DNA of 64,000 bases. It comes from Clostridia bacterium. GTDB lineage: Bacteria; Bacillota; Clostridia; Oscillospirales; CAG-272. The notes under the pieces are model-generated. The model was not told the DNA's origin and ran no database searches. It saw only the letters and a list, made by a program, of their open reading frames with translations. Within the stretch, counting starts at the first letter, position 1. The number at the start of each line of letters is the position of its first letter. This document shows positions 58,382 through 64,000 of the stretch, in pieces. Made by a program: the position numbers and the translations under genes. The stretch covers positions 310,001 through 374,000 of the forward strand of contig JAFUNJ010000010.1 of NCBI GenBank assembly GCA_017482355.1, read 5' to 3'.

Positions 58382-58804
58382 ATGGATGCTATCGAATGGT
58401 TAGAGCAAATAAAGAAGATCGACGAGCTCATTGAGCTTGTGGATTCGGAGCGTCAGCGCCTGTGGAGCAAAGCAACGAGCAATACGTCAAGCTTGGAGGG
58501 CGCACCTCACGGCTCTGGTATTTCGGATAAGATCGGGGACAACGTCGTAAAATTGGCAGATCTCGATGCCGAGAAGAAAGAGCTTGAGCGCAAAAAGAAC
58601 AGCATCGTCAAGGTTATCAAGAAGCTCCCTGCAAGTGAATGCGGAGTAATATACCGACGGTACGTGAGCCATATGAAGCTTGAAGCCATCGCCGACGACA
58701 TGGGATACTGCACCGTTCAAGTGTGGCGGATCAAGAAAAAGGCGCTTGAAAAGCTGCAGAAAAAGGCGGCGAAAGCCACCCCTTTTTGGCCGAAAAAGAT
58801 GTAA
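58382..58804 (+). CDS. DUF1492 / sigma-70 region-4-like phage regulator
   Basis: 140 residues. A helical coiled region (about 1-80) precedes CGVIYRRYVSHMKLEAIADDMGYCTVQVWRIKKKALEKL, which is a region-4-type HTH as in the DUF1492/ArpU-RinA group. These proteins switch on late genes, especially the terminase operon that follows here, so a late activator role is inferred. GGGAGAG lies upstream of the ATG. Confidence 0.85.
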   Translation: MDAIEWLEQIKKIDELIELVDSERQRLWSKATSNTSSLEGAPHGSGISDKIGDNVVKLADLDAEKKELERKKNSIVKVIKKLPASECGVIYRRYVSHMKLEAIADDMGYCTVQVWRIKKKALEKLQKKAAKATPFWPKKM

Positions 58805-59016
58805 TGGAATGTAATGCTCAAATGTGATATAATGATACTGTGAAAAAGCACCGAGAAGCAGCTGCCGTTTTGGCGGGTGCTTCTTTTTATGCACAAATAA
58901 CGTAAGGTTCCACCGCCGAACGTTCGGCTATGCGTGACAGCGGCAAATTCCGACACTCCCGGGGCGGCTCATCGGGGTCGCCTATGGAACCTGAAAAACA
59001 TAGAAAGGGTGAGAGT
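58805..59016. other. control and possible packaging region before the terminase genes
   Basis: TATAAT with extended TGA at 58828-58833 (candidate late promoter). AAGCACC...GGTGCTT hairpin with TTTTTAT (58846-58890, terminator-like). A perfect 14-bp palindrome GCCGAACGTTCGGC is at 58915-58928, and GC-rich CTCCCGGGGCGGCTC after it. Nothing coding is evident. A cos or pac site is often placed here, next to the small terminase gene, but is not proved. Confidence 0.45.
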
Positions 59017-59442
59017 ATGTCAGGCAAACAGGTCGGAAGACCTCCGAAGTATCGGTCGGTTGAGGAAATTCAAGCGAAAATAGACGCATATTTTGAAGAA
59101 TGCAAGGGTCACGTCATGATGTTTAACGGTCATGCCGTCACCGACAAGAGCGGTAATCCCGTTATAGTAGACGCTCGCCCCATAACCGTTACGGGGCTTG
59201 CTCTTGCCTTGGGATTTAACAGCCGTCAGTCGCTTCTCAACTATCAGGCAAAGAAAGAATTTATGGACACGATAATGCGCGCGAAGGCGCGCGTGGAGTG
59301 CTATACCGAGGAGCGGCTTTTCGATAACGCCGGTGCGAACGGAGCGAAGTTCTCGCTTGCGAATAATTTTGAGGGCTGGAAGGACAAGCACGAAGTTGAC
59401 ACGGATATTACCGTGAAAAAGAAGCTTGAGGATCTGATTTGA
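59017..59442 (+). CDS. terminase small subunit
   Basis: 141 residues. GRPPKYRSVEEIQAKIDAYF is the typical start of small terminase subunits. An HTH follows (PITVTGLALALGFNSRQSLLNY), then ARVECYTEERLF and KFSLANNFEGWKDK, all common in the family. It binds the packaging site and hands the genome to the large subunit. The ATG at 59017 follows AAAGGGTGAGAGT. Its stop overlaps the TTG start of the large subunit. Confidence 0.9.
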   Translation: MSGKQVGRPPKYRSVEEIQAKIDAYFEECKGHVMMFNGHAVTDKSGNPVIVDARPITVTGLALALGFNSRQSLLNYQAKKEFMDTIMRAKARVECYTEERLFDNAGANGAKFSLANNFEGWKDKHEVDTDITVKKKLEDLI

Positions 59443-61223
59443 AATACACGGCGGATTTTCTCATTCAAAAGAGAAAAGACAAGTGGCGGGAGCTTCACAG
59501 TATTGAGCACGACAAAGAGCTTCGCGATGCCGTCGGAGGGCGGCTGTTAGAGGATCCCGAGCTGCTCTGCGAAATCAGAAAACGTCCCGAGAAGCTCGTC
59601 GAGCTCTTTTTCGTTGTTGTCGACAAGGATCAAAGGACGATACCCTTTTTCCTTAACGACGTGCAGCGCGACTTCATAAACACGTTAAACCGAGCGATAG
59701 AGGATTTTAACGCGGGCAGGGCGACGGATATATCCCTGCTCGTATTAAAGGGCAGACAGCAGGGCTTTACGACGCTTGTGACGGCGTATCAGCTATCCTG
59801 CTCTATTCTGAACCGAAACTTCCAAGGTTATACGCTGGCTGACAAGTCCGACAATGCCGAGGCGATCTTTCAGAACAAGGCAAAATTTCCATACGGTCAG
59901 CTTCCTGACGTTCTTAAGCCGACAGAGAAGTTCAACAACCGAAAGCAGCTTCTCTTTGAGAAGATCAACAGCTCCTGGGCGGTCGATACCGCGACGAAGG
60001 ATGTCGGACGATCCCGAACGGTCAATTTCTTCCACGGCTCGGAATGCGCCTTTTGGAAGGACGGTATCTCTCCCATTCAGGCGGCGCTCGGAGAAGCGCT
60101 TACGAAGAATTGCATCAAGATATACGAGAGCACGGCAAACGGCTACAACGATTATCAGAAGATGTGGGACAGCGGCGCTCACATAAACTGCTTTTATGAG
60201 TGGTGGCGCACGAAGGAATACCGCATCGCACTTCGAAACGGGCAAAAGGAAGAATTTTTGCACGACGTTGACACGAAGAAGGGCTGGATATGGGAACGGC
60301 TCAAATGGCTGCGGGACGACAAGGGGCTTGAGCCCGAGCAGCTTTATTGGTATTTCAATAAATACAACAAATATCTCGACAAGGAGCTGATAAAGCAGGA
60401 ATATCCCTGCTACCCTCACGAGGCGTTTCTTTTGTCGGGCAAGAACGTATTTGATACGACTGTTATTCTTGAACGCGTAGGAAAACTGCAAAAGCCGATC
60501 AAGACCGGCTATTTTGCTTACGATTACGACGGGCTCAGGATCAGTAATATACGGTGGGTGAACGACAAGGGCGGATATATTAAGATATATCAGCTTCCGA
60601 ACACTCCCGAGGTGACGGAGTATTGCATAGGCGGTGATACCGCCGGAGAGGGCAGTGACTTTTTCACAGGACACGTTATCAACGCCGGGACAGGTCATCA
60701 AGCGGCAGTGCTCCGTCATCAATTTGATGCAGACCAATACACGAGGCAGATGTACTGCCTCGGTAAGTATTACAAAAACGCTCTTATCGGCATTGAAGCG
60801 AATTTCGACAGCTACCCGATAAAGGAGCTTCAGCGCCTCGGCTATCCTAAGCAATACGTAAGAGAAGCGGTCGATACCTACACGGGCAGGACCGAAAAGC
60901 GTTTCGGCTTCAAAACTACATCGCTTACAAGACCGACTATCATATCGCGGCTCGTTGAGATCGTCCGCGATCATTCCGATACGGTAAACGACAGAGAGAC
61001 CCTTGAGGAGCTTCTTACCATCGTTCGGAACGAAAAGGGGCGCATAGAGGCACCCGTCGGCGGTCACGACGATATGATGATGGGGCTTGCCATTGCTCAC
61101 GAGATAAGAGACCAGGTCGTTTTCCCGTCAAGCATCATTAACGCTCAACCGAAGCATCAGTTCAGCATCGAGAGGGAAACCGGTACACATTACGATTACG
61201 GTGAGAAGATCACCGTCATTTGA
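59439..61223 (+). CDS. terminase large subunit
   Basis: 594 residues. The ATPase part (about 60-350) has VLKGRQQGFTT as a Walker A variant. The nuclease part shows GGDTAGEGSDFFTG (first Asp), GIEANFDSYP and GGHDDMMMGLAIAHE (last Asp pair), the RNase H-like set. It drives DNA into the prohead and cuts it. The start codon is TTG, overlapping the small subunit stop by 4 nt, with GAGG upstream; no better ATG lies in frame nearby. Confidence 0.93.
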   Translation: MKYTADFLIQKRKDKWRELHSIEHDKELRDAVGGRLLEDPELLCEIRKRPEKLVELFFVVVDKDQRTIPFFLNDVQRDFINTLNRAIEDFNAGRATDISLLVLKGRQQGFTTLVTAYQLSCSILNRNFQGYTLADKSDNAEAIFQNKAKFPYGQLPDVLKPTEKFNNRKQLLFEKINSSWAVDTATKDVGRSRTVNFFHGSECAFWKDGISPIQAALGEALTKNCIKIYESTANGYNDYQKMWDSGAHINCFYEWWRTKEYRIALRNGQKEEFLHDVDTKKGWIWERLKWLRDDKGLEPEQLYWYFNKYNKYLDKELIKQEYPCYPHEAFLLSGKNVFDTTVILERVGKLQKPIKTGYFAYDYDGLRISNIRWVNDKGGYIKIYQLPNTPEVTEYCIGGDTAGEGSDFFTGHVINAGTGHQAAVLRHQFDADQYTRQMYCLGKYYKNALIGIEANFDSYPIKELQRLGYPKQYVREAVDTYTGRTEKRFGFKTTSLTRPTIISRLVEIVRDHSDTVNDRETLEELLTIVRNEKGRIEAPVGGHDDMMMGLAIAHEIRDQVVFPSSIINAQPKHQFSIERETGTHYDYGEKITVI

Positions 61224-61235
61224 TAAGGGGGATAT

Positions 61236-61490
61236 ATGGAAGTATTACTCATACTCACGGTAGGCGCAGTTAATATACTGTGCTTTTTTATTGGCGCCAA
61301 GGTCGGTCAGACCGTCGCACGTGGCAAAACCGTTAAAGCGCCCGACATAAATCCTGCCAAAGCGTTAAGAGAACACCGCGCACAGAAGGAAGCCGACAAG
61401 GAAGCAAAGCGCCTTGAGGTCATTATGAATAACATTGACACATACGACGGTACGGGTCAAGGACAGAGAGAAGTTCCGGGGGTGAAGTAA
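61236..61490 (+). CDS. small membrane-associated phage protein
   Basis: 84 residues with one N-terminal helix (LLILTVGAVNILCFFIGAKV) and a charged tail (REHRAQKEADKEAKRLE). AAGGGGGATAT precedes the ATG. It sits between terminase and portal, where small proteins of unknown role are frequent. Not recognised. Confidence 0.65.
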   Translation: MEVLLILTVGAVNILCFFIGAKVGQTVARGKTVKAPDINPAKALREHRAQKEADKEAKRLEVIMNNIDTYDGTGQGQREVPGVK

Positions 61491-61493
61491 GAA

Positions 61494-63203
61494 ATGTATA
61501 TCGAGGAAATACAGGAAACGGAAGTCTGGCAACTCTACGAAAAGGGGCGCAATTATCACCGACTAACGGGCATCTACACCGATACCGACCGCAACTACCG
61601 TATGTATAACGGCAATCAGTGGGAGCACGCGAACCTCGGCGGGATCGAGCCGACGCAACAGAATTTTATCAAGCCGATAGTCAAATATAAGATCTCGGTC
61701 ATTCACGACAACCTTTACGCTATCAATTATTCTTCTCTTAACTTCGAAAATCAAGAGTTCCGTGCGCAAGCGGAAAGATACTGCAAGCTCCTGAACAGCT
61801 ACGCTTCGCGCATCTGGGAGCAGGACAAGATGGATTTCAAGGGCAGACGGCTTACAAAGGATGCCGCCATCAACGACGAGGGCATTCTTTACGTTGATTT
61901 CGACCGCGAGAAGATGAAGCCGATAAACGAGATCGTCAAGAAGAGCGAGATCTACTACGGTAACGAAAACGACGACGATATTCAGAATCAGCCGTATATC
62001 CTAATTCGCAAGAGAATGGCGGTATCAAACGCAGTCGAGCTTGCCCTTTCTAAGGGAATGAGCGAGGATAAGATCGAGCTTATCGTCGGAGATAACGATA
62101 ATTACGAGGAAAGCGGAGAGGCGGCAAAGGACGAGCTTGACAATATGGTGACCGTCATATACAAGTTGTACAAGAAGGACGGCACCGTCTATTTTTCCGC
62201 CGCGACCAGATACGCAAAAATAGCTGAGGACGTTGACCTCGGAATCTCGCTTTATCCCGTCGCTCACTTCGTATGGGAGGAAAAGGAGGGCTCGGCTCGT
62301 GGAGAGGGCGAGGTCAGATGCCTGATACCCAATCAGATAGAGGTCAACCGTACCCTGATGAGGCGCGTGCTGACAGCGAAAAAGCAGGCGTACCCCTACA
62401 AGGTCGTTGACATTTTGAAGATAAAAAACCCCGATGCTCTCGATACCGTCGGCGGAACCTTACAGGTGAACAACCAAATGGTAGACGACGTTCGAAAAAT
62501 CGTTACCACGATACCGCCCGCGCAGATGTCGCCCGACGTAGTCCAGCTTCAGCAGGAGCTTATAAACGTCACAAGAGAGCTTGCAGGTGCAGGAGATACC
62601 GCGACGGGACAGGTCGATCCCGAGGCGGCGTCGGGACGCGCGATACTTGCCGTTCAGCAGGCGTCTCAGGCACCTATGACGGAGCAGAAGGAATCCTACA
62701 AGAATTTCCTTGAGGACGTAGCGAAGATATGGATAGAATATCTTACCGCTTACTCCGAGAATGGCGTGAATTTAGAGGAGGAGTTCACCGATCCCAAGAG
62801 CGGAAAGGAAGCAGTGCGGATCGTCAACGTTCCGAAGGTCGCTATGGAGAATCTTCAGGCGACTGTAAAGATAGACGTAACTCCCAAGAGCGTATACGAC
62901 AGATTCGCGCAGGAGAGAACCATCGAAAATCTGCTTCTTAACGGTCTTCTTTCTTCCCAGCGTCTGCCCGAGCTTAAGGCATACGTCGAAGCGCTCGACG
63001 ATGATTCCGTCGCTCCGAAGATGAAGCTCAAGAAGATCATCGAGTACGCAGAAAACGAGCAGAGAAAGATCGCCATGATAGACGCGCAGGCGCAGATGGT
63101 TCAGCAGCGGGCAAGACAGTTCCTTATGGGCGACCCCGAGGAGCAGTCCTCTATGATGGCAGACGCGCAGATGCAGTTAATGGCACAGCGCGCGGGAGCT
63201 TAA
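61494..63203 (+). CDS. phage portal protein
   Basis: 569 residues. RNYRMYNGNQWEHANLGG near the N-terminus, QNFIKPIVKYKISVI, IPNQIEVNRTLMRRVLTAKKQAYP and a GQVDPEAASGRAILAVQQASQ block followed by helices (wing/stem) are portal features. The Gln-rich C-terminus (AQAQMVQQRARQF) may form the barrel. Portals make the dodecameric ring through which DNA enters. The gene starts 3 nt after the preceding one; GGGGGTGAAG serves as ribosome binding site. Confidence 0.9.
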   Translation: MYIEEIQETEVWQLYEKGRNYHRLTGIYTDTDRNYRMYNGNQWEHANLGGIEPTQQNFIKPIVKYKISVIHDNLYAINYSSLNFENQEFRAQAERYCKLLNSYASRIWEQDKMDFKGRRLTKDAAINDEGILYVDFDREKMKPINEIVKKSEIYYGNENDDDIQNQPYILIRKRMAVSNAVELALSKGMSEDKIELIVGDNDNYEESGEAAKDELDNMVTVIYKLYKKDGTVYFSAATRYAKIAEDVDLGISLYPVAHFVWEEKEGSARGEGEVRCLIPNQIEVNRTLMRRVLTAKKQAYPYKVVDILKIKNPDALDTVGGTLQVNNQMVDDVRKIVTTIPPAQMSPDVVQLQQELINVTRELAGAGDTATGQVDPEAASGRAILAVQQASQAPMTEQKESYKNFLEDVAKIWIEYLTAYSENGVNLEEEFTDPKSGKEAVRIVNVPKVAMENLQATVKIDVTPKSVYDRFAQERTIENLLLNGLLSSQRLPELKAYVEALDDDSVAPKMKLKKIIEYAENEQRKIAMIDAQAQMVQQRARQFLMGDPEEQSSMMADAQMQLMAQRAGA

Positions 63204-63211
63204 TATTGTAA

Positions 63212-63237
63212 TTAAACACCCGATCGGGTGTTTTAAT
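63212..63237 (+). terminator. hairpin between portal and scaffold genes
   Basis: Perfect palindrome AAACACCCGATCGGGTGTTT followed by TAATG. It lies inside a structural operon, so it may attenuate rather than end transcription. Confidence 0.6.
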
Positions 63238-63321
63238 GAATTTGACCAAGCATTTATGTCGTTAAACTGTATGGAATCGGAGAAACAAACTCCACACAAA
63301 AAATAGGAAGGACAGATCGTA

Positions 63322-64000
63322 ATGAACGAGTATGAAAACCTTGTTGCTGATGAAGTGACTGAAAACACGGAGCAAACCGCAGAAGAAACTCCCAAGACAT
63401 ACACTCAGGATGAAGTGAATGAGATCGTGGGAAAAAGAATCGCCCGCAAGGAAGCCAAGATACGCAAGGAATATGAGCGCAGATACGGCGACCTTGAAGA
63501 AGTCCTGAAAGCAGGTACGGGCAAACAGAGTGTCGAGGAGATGACCGACTCCTTCAGGGAGTTCTACGCGAGAAAAGGAAGGACGATACCGCAGAAGCCC
63601 GAGTTCAGCGAGAGGGACATTGAGCTCCTTGCAGGCAGGGACGCGGAGGAGATCATCGCTTCCGGATATGAGGATGTCGTCGAAGAGGTCGACCGCCTCG
63701 CCCGTAAGGGCGCGAATATGACGCCCCGCGAGAGAGCCCTGTTCAAAACTCTTGCGACGCACAGACAGGCAACCGAGAGAGGTAACGAGCTCGCCCGTAT
63801 CGGTGTGCCGAAGGGCGTATACAACAGCAAGGAATTTACCGAGTTTGCACGCAAGTTCACTTCCGACATTCCGATAACAGAAGTTTACAGCTTCTATGAA
63901 AAAATGAAACCGAAAAAAGAAATTCAAACTATGGGAAGCATGAAAAGCACGGCACACGACAAGGGCGTGAAGGACTACTACTCGCCCGAGGAAATCAGAG
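63322..64000 (+). CDS. phage scaffold-like protein (5' part, continues beyond window)
   Basis: At least 226 codons are open from the ATG at 63322 to the window end (AGGAAGGACAGATCGTA before it). It starts with an acidic stretch (VADEVTENTEQTAEE), then YTQDEVNEIVGKRIARKEAK, the typical opening of DUF4355/scaffold-type proteins, and long charged helices. The end of such proteins often reads as a short repeat-like motif, here GSMKSTAHDKGVKDYYSPEEI. Scaffolds shape the prohead and leave it; the major capsid gene should follow. Confidence 0.8.
   Translation, partial: MNEYENLVADEVTENTEQTAEETPKTYTQDEVNEIVGKRIARKEAKIRKEYERRYGDLEEVLKAGTGKQSVEEMTDSFREFYARKGRTIPQKPEFSERDIELLAGRDAEEIIASGYEDVVEEVDRLARKGANMTPRERALFKTLATHRQATERGNELARIGVPKGVYNSKEFTEFARKFTSDIPITEVYSFYEKMKPKKEIQTMGSMKSTAHDKGVKDYYSPEEIR

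Larger units (their letters stand above)
48148..64000. mobile_element. prophage (left end and early-to-packaging region); right end outside the window
   Basis: Serine recombinase, HTH regulators, repressor/operator switches, HUH replication protein, DUF1492 regulator, terminase subunits, portal and scaffold appear in the typical order of a tailed phage, all after 48148. The left boundary is placed at the recombinase stop; the attachment site was not identified. The R-M pair could belong to the same element. Head, tail and lysis genes must follow beyond 64000. Confidence 0.88.

Overview
The window looks like a chromosome segment of an uncultured, Gram-positive-type gut clostridium (Bacillota, Clostridia). 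The evidence is strong AGGAGG-type ribosome binding sites, textbook TTGACA-17-TATAAT promoters, surface proteins with signal peptides and LPxTG-like C-termini, lipobox lipoproteins, a PyrK/PyrDB-type dihydroorotate dehydrogenase, and an ECF transporter S component. Genus cannot be told from sequence alone. All calls rest on reading the DNA and recalling protein families; no database search was run.

Layout of the host part (1 to about 48140). 1-4400: start of an unknown gene, a frameshifted duplicated surface protein, a sugar isomerase/epimerase-like TIM barrel and a ZIP metal transporter, all on the minus strand. 4500-18730: a GMP synthase lacking its glutaminase domain, a membrane-anchored GDPD, an SGNH hydrolase, a flippase-like membrane protein, a Na/Ca exchanger, an ECF S component coupled to a uridine-kinase-like enzyme, a DUF1919 protein coupled to a secreted LPKTG endonuclease I, a GH2 enzyme, tRNA-Leu(UAG) and an NAGPA-type lipoprotein. 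18840-30320: the de novo pyrimidine cluster pyrC-carB-pyrK-pyrD-pyrF-(Na/Pi symporter)-pyrE-pyrB-pyrI. All UMP steps are present except the CPSase small subunit carA. 30650-36450: a lipoprotein, then argG, argH and argF. argG has a promoter covered by two ArgR-box-like sites; carbamoyl phosphate from carB could feed both pathways. 36700-46140: a GT2, a Nudix hydrolase, a GLUG-repeat surface protein, a second SGNH hydrolase, DUF1836, class II aldolase, an LRR lipoprotein, a U32 peptidase family protein and D-Ala-D-Ala ligase. Many of the intergenic gaps hold copies of a few dispersed palindromic repeat families.

46210-48083 is a type II restriction-modification pair. From about 48148 to the right end the window is a prophage: large serine recombinase, regulators, a TnpB-only IS200/IS605-type element, two stacked repressor/operator switches, small membrane proteins, an oppositely oriented membrane SWIM-zinc-finger gene, a DUF2442/DUF4160 pair with its own operator, a DUF6017-like protein and HUH (G2P-like) replication protein, a DUF1492 regulator, then terminase small and large subunits, portal and the start of a scaffold-like protein. 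The prophage runs off the window, so its right end is unseen.

The most interesting signals are: (i) two successive prophage repressors of different operator specificity, whose operators sit exactly inside the 17-bp promoter spacers; (ii) the membrane-anchored SWIM protein and the DUF2442/DUF4160 pair, both minus-strand islands with their own promoters inside the early region and so candidate cargo (moron) genes; (iii) palindromic elements in four of the gaps of the pyrimidine cluster; (iv) the ArgR-type double operator on argG.
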